A stretch of 64,000 bases of DNA from DTKY01 sp037440765 (GTDB lineage: Bacteria > Acidobacteriota > Terriglobia > Bryobacterales > Bryobacteraceae). Every line of letters starts with the position of its first letter. The first letter of the stretch is position 1. Location: assembly GCA_037440765.1 (NCBI GenBank), contig JBBITL010000018.1:80198-144197 (forward strand), in the 5' to 3' direction. Positions 1 through 7,949 of the stretch are shown here, one piece after another. The position numbers and the translations under genes are program-made. The notes beneath the pieces were generated by a model. The model did no database searches. It was not told the DNA's origin and saw only the letters and a list, made by a program, of their open reading frames with translations.

Positions 1-815
1 TTGAAGTTGCGGGCGATGCGCTTCAGCACGTCCAGGCAGGCCTCGCGCGGCGCCATGCCGTGACGCATGTTCTCGACCACGGCGTGCGCCCCCACCACGC
101 GGATGTTCTCTTCGCCCCGGCCGGTGGAGCCCGCCGCGCCCACGTCCTGGTCCACGAAAAGCCCGGCGCCGATGATCGGAGAATCGCCCACCCTGCCGGG
201 GATCTTCCAGGCCAGGCCGCTGGTGCTGGTAACGCCGGACATCTCGCCCCGGCGGTTGAGCGCCAGGCAGTTGATGGTGCCCGTGTGAGGAGCGTCCAGC
301 CCGTCGGTCCAGTTGTTGTTGTTGCCCGAATCGCGCAGCGAGGCCTTCCAGGCTAGCCAGGCCTGCCGCGATTTCTCGCTCAGCAGGTTCTCCTCCACAA
401 AGCCCATGGCTCGGGCGAAGCGCAGCGCGCCCTCGCCCACCAGCATGATGTGGTCGGTCTTTTCCATGACGAGGCGGGCGACCCTGGAAGGAGTCTTGAT
501 GTTGCGCAGGCTGGCGACGGAGCCCGCGCGGCGCGTGGGGCCGTGCATGACGCTGGCGTCCAGTTCCACCACGCCCTCCTCGTTGGGAAGCCCGCCGTAG
601 CCGACCGAGTTGTCCTCGGGGTCCTCCTCGTTGATGTTCACGCCGGCTATCGCCGCCTCGAGGGTGTCGCCTCCCGCGGCCAGGAGTTCCATGGCCCGGG
701 CGCAGGCTCTGGCGCCATTGGAACTGGCGATAACCACGTTGCCGGGCGGCGCGGTCTGGGCCAGACCCGCCGTCAGGGCGGCCGGAAGCGAAACAAGATC
801 CCGCCTGCGGAGCAT
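1..815 (-). CDS. N4-(beta-N-acetylglucosaminyl)-L-asparaginase / isoaspartyl peptidase family, 3' end cut by window edge
   Basis: The reverse strand encodes an Ntn-hydrolase of the glycosylasparaginase type, which cleaves the GlcNAc-Asn bond or isoaspartyl peptides after self-processing. The first 271 codons are present; the C-terminus lies beyond base 1. The segment H-T-G-T-I-N-C holds the threonine expected to become the N-terminal nucleophile of the beta subunit, and a G-D-S-P-I-I-G-A-G block and a G-S-T-G-R-G-E-E block follow as in the family. The N-terminus MLRRRDLVSLPAALTAG looks like a Tat or Sec export signal, so the enzyme is probably periplasmic or outer-facing. The start at 815 is supported by an AGGAGGT ribosome-binding site at 823-829, seven bases upstream. 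The gene diverges from the small ORF at 846. Confidence 0.88.
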   Translation of the reverse strand, partial: MLRRRDLVSLPAALTAGLAQTAPPGNVVIASSNGARACARAMELLAAGGDTLEAAIAGVNINEEDPEDNSVGYGGLPNEEGVVELDASVMHGPTRRAGSVASLRNIKTPSRVARLVMEKTDHIMLVGEGALRFARAMGFVEENLLSEKSRQAWLAWKASLRDSGNNNNWTDGLDAPHTGTINCLALNRRGEMSGVTSTSGLAWKIPGRVGDSPIIGAGLFVDQDVGAAGSTGRGEENIRVVGAHAVVENMRHGMAPREACLDVLKRIARNF

Positions 816-845
816 CCTTAGAACCTCCTGGTAAACTGAATCCTG

Positions 846-1238
846 ATGAAGCGACGCTGGCTGGTGGCGCTGCTCTCCGCCTCATTCTCGTCTTTCGGGC
901 AGCAGAGGCGCAAGCAGCAGGCCGAGACGCAGATCGAGGTCAGGGAAATCAAGGCGGCGCGGGCGGAACACCGGATCACCATCGACGGCGCGATACGCAA
1001 CACCGGCACCCGCCCCTTGGTCAAGCTCCTGCTGCTGTTCGACCTGCTGGATGCCGACCGCAGGACGATCTCGCGGCGGAGGGGGACCATCGAGGAAGCC
1101 GTGCTGGAGCCGGGCGAAGCGTCCAGCTTCCAGTTCTACGTGGCGGACCAGGCGCGCGCCGTGGAGGTGAGCGTCGCGGCAGAACACCGCGGGGCGCAGA
1201 TTGAAGTGACCAGGCCGGGTCCCTACGTGATCGAGTAG
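846..1238 (+). CDS. small secreted protein, function unknown
   Basis: This 130-residue protein begins with a short basic, then hydrophobic stretch (MKRRWLVALLSASF) that looks like a signal peptide, followed by a Q/R/K-rich linker. The rest is beta-rich, with a pattern (I-D-G-A-I-R-N-T-G near residue 46, then L-E-P-G-E-A-S-S-F) that recalls FxLYD-type extracellular domains, which describe how a property changes between bonded and free forms; that likeness is weak. It lies 21 bases before aroA on the same strand and could be cotranscribed with it. No clear Shine-Dalgarno precedes the ATG, and only 30 bases separate it from the divergent asparaginase gene. I do not recognise a function. Confidence 0.6.
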   Translation: MKRRWLVALLSASFSSFGQQRRKQQAETQIEVREIKAARAEHRITIDGAIRNTGTRPLVKLLLLFDLLDADRRTISRRRGTIEEAVLEPGEASSFQFYVADQARAVEVSVAAEHRGAQIEVTRPGPYVIE

Positions 1239-1259
1239 CCGCGCGGAAACAGAAACGCT

Positions 1260-2540
1260 ATGCAAGAACACATCACACCTGCCGCCAGGCTGGAAGGCTC
1301 GGTGCGCCTGCCGGGCGACAAGTCGATCTCCCACCGCTACGCGATGCTGGCGGCGATAGCCGAAGGCTCCAGCCTGATCAGCAACTACGCCACGGGCGAG
1401 GACTGCCGCTCAACGCTCTCGTGCCTGGGAGCGCTGGGCGTGCCAGTAACGGTGGATGGCTCAGAGGTTCGCATCGAGGGGAGAGGGCTGGACGGGCTCC
1501 GGGAGCCGCTGGCGGCGCTGGACGCTGGCAACTCGGGCTCGACCATACGCATGCTCTCCGGGATTCTGGCCGGGCAGAAGTTCACCAGCCGGATCGGGGG
1601 AGACGCCTCGCTGTCAGGGCGGCCGATGGACCGGATCATGCTGCCGCTGCGGCAGATGGGAGCGCGGGTTGAGGGCCGCGATGGCCGCTACCCGCCGCTG
1701 AAGATCAGCGGAGGGGCGCTCGAGGCGATCGACTACACGCTGCCGGTGGCCAGCGCCCAGGTCAAGAGCTGCGTCCTGTTGGCAGGACTTTACGCCCGCG
1801 GCGCGACCGCCGTGCGCGAACCGGTCGTCACGCGGGACCACACGGAACTGGCGCTGCGGGAATTCGGCGCCTCCCTAGGGAAGAAGGACGGCAGGATCAC
1901 CATCGAGCCCCGGCCCACCCTCCGGGGCCGAGAGCTGACGGTTCCCTGCGACCTGTCGTCGGCGGCCTTCTTCCTGGCGGCGGCATCGATGAGGCCCGAT
2001 TCGGCGGTGCTGATCGAAGGCGTGGGCCTGAACCCGACGCGTTCTCAATTGCTGGATTTCCTGATTGGGATGGGCGCGCGCATCGAGGTGCGGAACCTGG
2101 GTGCGCGCAACGGAGAACTGGCCGGGGACATACTGGTGCGGTCGAGCCGCCTCAAGGGCGGCGTGATCGAGAAGGCCATGACCACGGCTCTGATCGACGA
2201 GATTCCAGTCCTCGCCGTGCTGGGGGCGGTGAGCGAACAGGGGCTGACCGTGCGCGACGCCCGCGAGTTGCGGCTGAAGGAGACCGACCGCATCGCCGCG
2301 GTGGCCGGGAACCTGGGACGCATGGGCGTCACGGTCGAGGTGCGGGAGGACGGCTTCACGGTAGCCGGAGGCCAGGGTTTCCGGGCCGCGCGGCTGGACT
2401 CGTTCGGCGACCATCGCATCGCGATGGCCTGCGCCGTGGCCGCCCTCAGCGCCGGCGGCGAGTGCCTGATTGACGGCGCCGAAGCGGCCGGCGTGTCCTT
2501 CCCCGGGTTCTTCGGCACGCTGCGTCAATTGACAGAGTGA
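1260..2540 (+). CDS. aroA: 3-phosphoshikimate 1-carboxyvinyltransferase (EPSP synthase)
   Basis: This 426-residue enzyme transfers the enolpyruvyl group of PEP to shikimate-3-phosphate, the sixth step of the shikimate pathway to aromatic amino acids. Family signatures are clear: L-P-G-D-K-S-I-S-H-R near residue 20 (substrate-binding Lys and Ser), D-A-G-N-S-G-S-T-I-R near residue 90, and R-L-K-E-T-D-R-I near residue 341, with a D-H-R-I-A-M block near the end. The length matches bacterial AroA (about 425-430). The second motif has serine where many class I enzymes have alanine or threonine, G-N-S-G-S-T, which suggests the class II branch. No aro neighbour is adjacent; trpEG lies 16 kb away. Confidence 0.96.
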   Translation: MQEHITPAARLEGSVRLPGDKSISHRYAMLAAIAEGSSLISNYATGEDCRSTLSCLGALGVPVTVDGSEVRIEGRGLDGLREPLAALDAGNSGSTIRMLSGILAGQKFTSRIGGDASLSGRPMDRIMLPLRQMGARVEGRDGRYPPLKISGGALEAIDYTLPVASAQVKSCVLLAGLYARGATAVREPVVTRDHTELALREFGASLGKKDGRITIEPRPTLRGRELTVPCDLSSAAFFLAAASMRPDSAVLIEGVGLNPTRSQLLDFLIGMGARIEVRNLGARNGELAGDILVRSSRLKGGVIEKAMTTALIDEIPVLAVLGAVSEQGLTVRDARELRLKETDRIAAVAGNLGRMGVTVEVREDGFTVAGGQGFRAARLDSFGDHRIAMACAVAALSAGGECLIDGAEAAGVSFPGFFGTLRQLTE

Positions 2541-2546
2541 GGCTGG

Positions 2547-2799
2547 GCTAGTCTCCGAGTCGGAAGTCCGCAGGCCTGCAAGCCCGCTTCGTTGAAGACG
2601 CGCCTGTTGTGCAGGACGTGGGCCCCTCCCTTAGGGTCGGGGTTCCGCGCGGGGTTTGCGTCTTCGTCGCTGGGGGCGGCCCGCAGGGCTATGGGAACTC
2701 CCTCACGGTCGCGGTTCTGTGCAACACCTCGAAAGCACAGAACCGCGCGTCAGCAAGCGGGCGCGGTTGCTCAACGGACCTCTGACTCGGGAGACTAGC
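2547..2799. repeat. MITE-like palindromic element with about 24-bp terminal inverted repeats
   Basis: The 254-base gap between aroA and the next gene is almost wholly a foldback unit. The left arm (2547-2570) and the right arm (2775-2799, reverse complement) both begin GCTAGTCTCC and match over about 24 positions with one gap and two mismatches. A perfect 12-bp hairpin sits inside: 2711-2722 pairs with 2735-2746 around a 12-base loop. There is no coding sequence. The right arm supplies the TAG stop codon of the reverse-strand gene (2795-2797). The structure suits a nonautonomous mobile element or a REP-type repeat. I cannot test the copy number from one window. Confidence 0.6.
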
Positions 2800-4459
2800 T
2801 GCCCCCCGCTACGGCCAGGGTTGCGACGTTGCTACTGGCCGAGCCGACACTGACGGTGAGCGGGAGCTTTCCGGCAGGGCTGGCGGGCGGAACGCGGAAG
2901 TTGATCTGATTCAGTCCGGGGAAGCCGGGGGCGGCTCCCGAGTAGTTGACCTCCGCTTTTAGGCCTCCGAGCCGCACCACGGGCAGGATCTCGGGGGCCT
3001 TGATCATCGGGTTTCGCGCCCCCAGCCCGGTCAGGTACAGGGCGATCCACTCTCCGGGACGGGCCGGCGCCTCGGAGGTGACTGCGGGCATGCCCGGCGC
3101 GCTGGCGCGGCGCGCGGCGGCAGGGCCCTGCGGCGTGCTGTCCAACGTGAATATCGCGGGGGCGGCGAACAGGGGAGAGAGCGGCAGCGGCGCCGAAGCG
3201 ACTCCTTCTCTCACCACGACCAACTCGCGCCCGGCGGCGTTGTTGGGAACCACGAAGTTGATCTGACCGGGCGAGACATAGTAGAGGGGCGCAGGCTCGC
3301 CATCCACTCTCACGACGGTGCCGCCCAGCACGGTCGGCAGGGGGAGGCCGGTCCAGGACGCAGTGGCCGCAGACAGCTCAGACCCATAGATTGATGCGAT
3401 GGCCCGGGGTGCGAAGTCCGGCGAATAGCTCGCCGCATTAACGACCGCCGCGGGCGAAGGCGCGGGCGGCGGTTGTGCGGGCTGGCGGACGAACCAGGAA
3501 CGGCTGGTGGAATCCGCCTTGAAGAAGTCCAGCAGCATGCGGGCGACCTTCTGGCGGCCGGAATCCGCCGGATGAGTGCCGTCGGATGGGTGAAGATCCG
3601 AGCAGAGCCAGGTCAGCCCGTCGTCCCTCTCGGTGGTTCCGTCCGCCCACAGGTAGGGGCCCCAGGCGAGCCAGGGCGCGCGGCCGGCGTCGTAACTCAA
3701 CTCGGCGGAGCCGGTCAACTGGGCTTCGATGAGCCACTTCACCGAGAAGGCGCTCTGGTAGGCATAGGGCTCCGGGTTGAGCGCCGTCGAGGCGTAGCCG
3801 GCGTAGATCCGGCTGGACAGGTACAGCAGCCTCAGGTTCGGGAACCTGGAGCGGAGCTCCTGCACCAGCGGCTTCAGCCAGCTCAGCAGTTCCTGTGCAT
3901 CCAACGGGAACGCCAGTCGAGGCTGAGCGAGCGCCTGCTTCAGCCAGCCCACCTGCACCTGCGCCGCGGTAACCCCCGCGGCCGCCAGGCGCCGGTCCAC
4001 TTCGGCCCAGTAGCTGGTCCCGTTCTGGACGATGGCGGAAGCGGTCGCGCCGCCCTGCGCTCCGTCGACGATGACCAGCCGCGGATGCTTGTCCGGCTCC
4101 CTGTCGGCAAGCTGCTTGAAGACCGAGAACTCCTGCGTGGTATTCGACATCCCGGTGGACAGGAGGACGATCCTGCCTCCTGCATCGTCCACCGCGCCAA
4201 GAGCGTTGCGCGGCCTCACCATGGCGGCCAGACGCAGTCCCGCGGCTTCATGATCCGCGGGCCGGTGGTTCGAGCCGTTAGGATAGAGGCCGCCGGCTAG
4301 CCCGTGATGCGGAGGGAAAAAGGGGTCATTGAGCGGGACCAGGCCGGTGGAGGAGCGTCCGCAGTCGCTGGCCGGGACGGCCGGAACCGCAAGCCCGCAC
4401 CAGAGAACCGCCAATGTCACCTTCCGACGCACAGTCCCCTGAAACCAATGTAATCTCAT
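2795..4459 (-). CDS. secreted SGNH-like protein with Solibacter-type C-terminal domain
   Basis: The 554-residue product starts with a signal peptide (hydrophobic stretch near residues 12-30 ending P-A-S-D). Residues about 50-320 hold a predicted alpha/beta hydrolase-like region. It contains a G-M-S-N-T-T segment near residue 104 and a D-G-T-H-P segment near residue 296, the latter like the Asp/His block of SGNH esterases, but the usual GDS start motif is altered. Residues about 345-550 are the TIGR03437-type domain typical of Solibacter: N-A-A-S-Y-S at its start, then A-P-L-Y-Y-V-S-P-G-Q-I-N and a second N-Q-I-N-F-R-V-P block. The 3' end abuts the MITE-like element. Catalytic activity is unproven; the C-terminal domain assignment is firm. 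Confidence 0.8.
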   Translation of the reverse strand: MRLHWFQGTVRRKVTLAVLWCGLAVPAVPASDCGRSSTGLVPLNDPFFPPHHGLAGGLYPNGSNHRPADHEAAGLRLAAMVRPRNALGAVDDAGGRIVLLSTGMSNTTQEFSVFKQLADREPDKHPRLVIVDGAQGGATASAIVQNGTSYWAEVDRRLAAAGVTAAQVQVGWLKQALAQPRLAFPLDAQELLSWLKPLVQELRSRFPNLRLLYLSSRIYAGYASTALNPEPYAYQSAFSVKWLIEAQLTGSAELSYDAGRAPWLAWGPYLWADGTTERDDGLTWLCSDLHPSDGTHPADSGRQKVARMLLDFFKADSTSRSWFVRQPAQPPPAPSPAAVVNAASYSPDFAPRAIASIYGSELSAATASWTGLPLPTVLGGTVVRVDGEPAPLYYVSPGQINFVVPNNAAGRELVVVREGVASAPLPLSPLFAAPAIFTLDSTPQGPAAARRASAPGMPAVTSEAPARPGEWIALYLTGLGARNPMIKAPEILPVVRLGGLKAEVNYSGAAPGFPGLNQINFRVPPASPAGKLPLTVSVGSASSNVATLAVAGGS

Positions 4460-4571
4460 GGCCGGTTCGCACGCGGCCGGCCGGGCTACCCTGTTTTCCG
4501 GGTCCTGATACCCCTCCCGTGGTATGGTGCGTCAGCGCCAGGCCCCGTAGGCTGGCAAAGGGGAAGGGTGT

Positions 4572-5816
4572 GTGTCGGATTTCTACCAGACCGGAGTTGT
4601 GACTACCCTCCACAGGCTGAAGCCGAATAACGTGGAGCGGCTGGAAGGGGACCTGGAGAGGTTCTCGCGCAACCGGCCTATCGGCCTGGTGCTGCCGGCG
4701 CTGTATTCGGAGTTCGAGACGCCCGCCATGCAGCGGATCGTGGCCGAACTCCGGCGCGTGCGCTACCTCCAGCGCATCGTGGTGGTGCTCGGGCGCGCCA
4801 CCGCCGGACAGTTCGATAAGGCGCGGGCTGCGTTCAGCGACTTCTACACGCCCGTCACCCTCGTGTGGGTCGACGGCGGCCGTATCCAGGGGCTGCTGAG
4901 ACTACTGGAGGAGAAGGCGCTTTCGGCTGGCGGCGACGGCAAGGGCAGGTCCTGCTGGCTGGCCTATGGCGCGATCCTGGCCGCGCGCGACTGCGACGTG
5001 ATCGCCCTGCACGACTGCGACATCGTGAATTACGAGCGGCAGCTCCTGGCGCGGCTGTGCTACCCGGTGGCGCACCCCAACCTGGGCTTCGAGTTCTGCA
5101 AGGGCTTCTACTCGCGCGTGACCGACCGCATGCACGGGAGGGTTACGCGGCTGTTTGTGACTCCTCTGGTGCGGGGGCTGATGAGCATGGCGCCGTCGGC
5201 GGCATTCCTGCAATTCCTGGACAGCTTCCGCTACGCGCTGGCCGGCGAGTTCGCCATGGACGTGAACCTGGCGCGCATCAACCGGATACCGGGCGACTGG
5301 GGCCTGGAGATCGGCGTGCTGGCCGAAGTGTACCGCAACTGCGCGGTGGCCAGAATCTGCCAGGTGGACCTGGCCGACACCTACGAGCACAAGCACCAGG
5401 ATCTCTCCCAGGACGATTCCTCCAAGGGGCTGCGGCGGATGGCGGCGGACATCGCCAAGTCGCTGTTCCGGACGATGGCCAGCGAGGGGCTGGTGTTCAC
5501 GGCGGATCATTTCCGCAGCCTGGAGGTGCGCTACGTACGGATCGCGCAGGACACCATCGCGCGCTACTACGCCGACGCCATGCTGAACGGGCTCAAGTTC
5601 GACCGGCACGGGGAGGAGATCGCCGTGGCCGCCTTCGCCCGGAGCCTGCGGCAGGCCGCCGAGGAGTTCATCCAGGATCCGCTGGGGCTGCCCCTCATAC
5701 CCAACTGGAACCGCGTGCTGGCGGCCGTGCCCGAATTCTTCGAACTGCTGCTGGACGCCATCGAGAAGGACTCCAGGCAGCCGGCCGGACGCGCGGCCAT
5801 GACACCCGGACCATGA
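4572..5816 (+). CDS. glycosyltransferase, GT81 (glucosyl-3-phosphoglycerate synthase)-like
   Basis: This 414-residue cytoplasmic protein has a GT-A fold layout. A beta-strand ending H-D-C-D-I-V near residue 154 is the metal-binding DxD site. G-R-V-T-R-L with a following P-L-V, then G-D-W-G-L-E-I-G-V-L near residue 245, match the order seen in glucosyl-3-phosphoglycerate synthases, which join a nucleotide sugar to 3-phosphoglycerate. The start is GTG at 4572, after a GGGGAAGGG purine run. It overlaps the next glycosyltransferase by four bases (ATGA), so the two are translationally coupled. Donor and acceptor are not determined; the GT81-like placement is by motif only. Confidence 0.75.
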   Translation: MSDFYQTGVVTTLHRLKPNNVERLEGDLERFSRNRPIGLVLPALYSEFETPAMQRIVAELRRVRYLQRIVVVLGRATAGQFDKARAAFSDFYTPVTLVWVDGGRIQGLLRLLEEKALSAGGDGKGRSCWLAYGAILAARDCDVIALHDCDIVNYERQLLARLCYPVAHPNLGFEFCKGFYSRVTDRMHGRVTRLFVTPLVRGLMSMAPSAAFLQFLDSFRYALAGEFAMDVNLARINRIPGDWGLEIGVLAEVYRNCAVARICQVDLADTYEHKHQDLSQDDSSKGLRRMAADIAKSLFRTMASEGLVFTADHFRSLEVRYVRIAQDTIARYYADAMLNGLKFDRHGEEIAVAAFARSLRQAAEEFIQDPLGLPLIPNWNRVLAAVPEFFELLLDAIEKDSRQPAGRAAMTPGP

Positions 5817-7138
5817 GCCGGACGATCGTGCCCGGGGAGGCGCTGAGAGCGGCCGAGGCGATCCGGCAGGCGGATATCGTCATCGGCATCCCCAGCTACA
5901 ACAACTCGCGAACCATCGGCCACGTGACACGGGCGGCATGCGCGGGAGTGGCCAAGTATTTCCCCCACCTGAAGAGCGTCATCGTCAACTCGGACGGCGG
6001 ATCGACGGACGGGACGGCCGAAGCGGTGCTCGGCGCGCGTGTGGAGGACGCGCACCTGCTGATGCTCAGCACGCCCATGGCGGGCGCGCAGCGTCTCTCG
6101 TTCCCCTACCACGGCATTCCCGGCAAGGGCAGCGCTTTCCGCCTGATCTTCCAGATGGCTGAGAGACTTGGCGCCAGGGCCTGCGCCGTGGTGGATTCCG
6201 ACCTGCGGTCGATCACCCCGGAGTGGATAGACCTGCTGCTGCGCCCGGTTCTGCTCGCGGATTTCGACTTCGTGGCGCCTTATTACCACCGGCACAAGTA
6301 CGACGGAACCATCACCAACAGCATCGTTTACCCTCTGACGCGGGCCTTGTACGGGCTCCGGGTGCGCCAGCCGATAGGCGGGGAATTCGGGATCTCCGGG
6401 AAGCTGGTCGCGCGGTATCTGGAGCGGGAGGACTGGGAGACCGACGTCGCGCGTTACGGGATCGATATCTGGATGACCACCATCGCGATCGCCGAGGGCT
6501 ATCGCGTCTGCCAGAGCTTCCTCGGCGCCAAGCTGCACGACGCCAAGGATCCCGGAGCGGATCTGAGCGACATGCTGCACCAGGTGGTGGGCAGCGTTTT
6601 CGCGCTGATGGAAGAGTACGAGCCCGTCTGGATCCGCAGGACCGGCAGCGCGCCGGCGGACCTGTTCGGTTTCCGTTACGACGTGGGACTGGACCCCATA
6701 GAAGTCAACCTGGAGCGCATGCTGGCGGCCTTCCGGCGTGGTTGCCAGGAGCTTGCCGAGGTGTGGGGCCAGGCGCTGGCGCCGGAGACCTACGCGCGGG
6801 TCCGTGGACTCGGCTGCGAGTCGGCTCACGGGGCGGCTGGTTTCCGCATGGAGGATGAGTTGTGGGTACGGGTGGTGATGGACTTCGCCTGCGCCTACAG
6901 GCACAGGCGCCTGGCGCGGGGGCACCTGTTGCGGTCGTTGACTGCGCTGTACCTGGCCAGGGTGGCTTCCTTCGTCTTGGAGACGCGGACCTTGTTGTCC
7001 AGCCAGGTTGAAGAGAGGATCGAACGGGTCTGCCGCCTGTTCGAAGACGAAAAGCCCTATCTGGTGTCAAGGTGGGCGGGCGGCGGCGGCCCTCCGGCGA
7101 CGGCGGCTCAGGCCGGGAAGACTGCCGTGGAGGTGTAA
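5813..7138 (+). CDS. glycosyltransferase (GT2/GT78/GT81 clan)
   Basis: The 441-residue protein begins at the ATG overlapping the previous stop; the same open frame extends upstream to 4865 but that part is only the shadow of the first gene. Motifs: I-G-I-P-S-Y-N-N near residue 24 (nucleotide-sugar binding start of a GT2 fold), G-S-T-D-G-T near residue 64, V-V-D-S-D-L as DxD, P-I-G-G-E-F-G near residue 187, and Y-G-I-D-I-W-M-T with a later H-D-A-K-D-P. The P-x-G-G-E plus G-I-D arrangement recalls mannosylglycerate synthase and GpgS enzymes. Gene pairing with the preceding glycosyltransferase and the following membrane protein suggests a solute- or envelope-related role (inference). Confidence 0.75.
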   Translation: MSRTIVPGEALRAAEAIRQADIVIGIPSYNNSRTIGHVTRAACAGVAKYFPHLKSVIVNSDGGSTDGTAEAVLGARVEDAHLLMLSTPMAGAQRLSFPYHGIPGKGSAFRLIFQMAERLGARACAVVDSDLRSITPEWIDLLLRPVLLADFDFVAPYYHRHKYDGTITNSIVYPLTRALYGLRVRQPIGGEFGISGKLVARYLEREDWETDVARYGIDIWMTTIAIAEGYRVCQSFLGAKLHDAKDPGADLSDMLHQVVGSVFALMEEYEPVWIRRTGSAPADLFGFRYDVGLDPIEVNLERMLAAFRRGCQELAEVWGQALAPETYARVRGLGCESAHGAAGFRMEDELWVRVVMDFACAYRHRRLARGHLLRSLTALYLARVASFVLETRTLLSSQVEERIERVCRLFEDEKPYLVSRWAGGGGPPATAAQAGKTAVEV

Positions 7139-7141
7139 GGC

Positions 7142-7852
7142 ATGATCGATACCATGCGACAAGTTCTGGAATCGGTGCTGGAGCGGCTGCGGTTCCAGGT
7201 GACGACCTACATGCCGCCGCTGGTGGCAGCCCTGATCATCCTGCTGGGCGCGTACATCACCGCGGTCGTCGTGCGGCTGATGCTGAACAAGCTCTTCAAA
7301 GGCGCCGGCGTGGACCGCTTTCTCAGGCGCAGCGGGCTGGCGTTTCTGATCGACAGCTCGGGACGGTTGAGGGCCACCCGCCTGGTGGCCGAGACGGCCT
7401 ACTGGCTCATCCTGCTGGCGGGCTTCCTGACCGGACTGAGCGTGTTCAACACCAACCTGACCACGCAGATGACGCAGAACTTCGTCCTGCTCCTTCCGAA
7501 GCTGGCTGTGGCCGGGCTCATCCTCCTGCTGGGCTTCTGGCTGGGCCACTACCTGGGCCGGAGCTCGCTGGTCTGGACCGTGAACGAAGGGCTGCCGTAT
7601 CCACGGAGAATCGCCATGGCGGTGCGGATCGTCATCATGTTCGTGGCCGTGGTGGCCGCAGCCGACTACCTGAATTTCGCGCGAGGCGTGTTTCTGGCGG
7701 CGTTCATCATTCTGCTGGGCGGAGCGGCGCTGGCCGCCAGCCTGGCGCTGGGGCTGGCGGGAGGCGATGCGGCACGGCGCTACATCGACAGAAAGGCGTC
7801 CGCCCGGAGCGAGGAGGATGCCGGCTCGCGCTCGCTCTGGAACCACCTGTAG
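7142..7852 (+). CDS. CmpX-like conserved TM-helix membrane protein
   Basis: This 236-residue protein starts three bases after the second glycosyltransferase. It has about four to five membrane segments (near residues 22-45, 85-105, 118-138, 156-176, 178-200) and duplicated blocks of the 'conserved TM helix' type: P-P-L-V-A-A-L-I-I-L-L-G and later L-P-K-L-A-V-A-G-L-I-L-L-L-G-F. Such proteins resemble the membrane part of small-conductance mechanosensitive channels but lack the MscS beta domain, as here. The first half of the duplicated block and the G-x-D-R-F-L-R-R-S-G linker fit CmpX of Pseudomonas. A role in envelope tension or osmotic response is inferred from the family. Confidence 0.75.
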   Translation: MIDTMRQVLESVLERLRFQVTTYMPPLVAALIILLGAYITAVVVRLMLNKLFKGAGVDRFLRRSGLAFLIDSSGRLRATRLVAETAYWLILLAGFLTGLSVFNTNLTTQMTQNFVLLLPKLAVAGLILLLGFWLGHYLGRSSLVWTVNEGLPYPRRIAMAVRIVIMFVAVVAAADYLNFARGVFLAAFIILLGGAALAASLALGLAGGDAARRYIDRKASARSEEDAGSRSLWNHL

Positions 7853-7883
7853 GACGGGCTGATTCCGCTCCGGCCCGGGCCGC

Positions 7884-7910
7884 CGGCGCGCCCGGCAGCC
7901 GGGCGCGCCG
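7884..7910. terminator. perfect GC-rich inverted repeat, terminator-like
   Basis: Thirteen-base arms (7884-7896 and 7898-7910) are perfectly complementary around A7897, so a stable hairpin forms between the CmpX-like gene and the sensor kinase. No U-run follows, so it would not be a textbook intrinsic terminator; other hairpins between genes in this window look the same. Confidence 0.5.
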
Positions 7911-7949
7911 CGGTTGGTGAAAGAATGGTAGCAGGCTGCGGAGGCCGGC

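Noticed and set aside
4865..5812. The 316-codon upstream extension of the second glycosyltransferase frame
   Set aside because: It overlaps the first glycosyltransferase in another frame and has a biased composition. The ATGA overlap gives the natural start.
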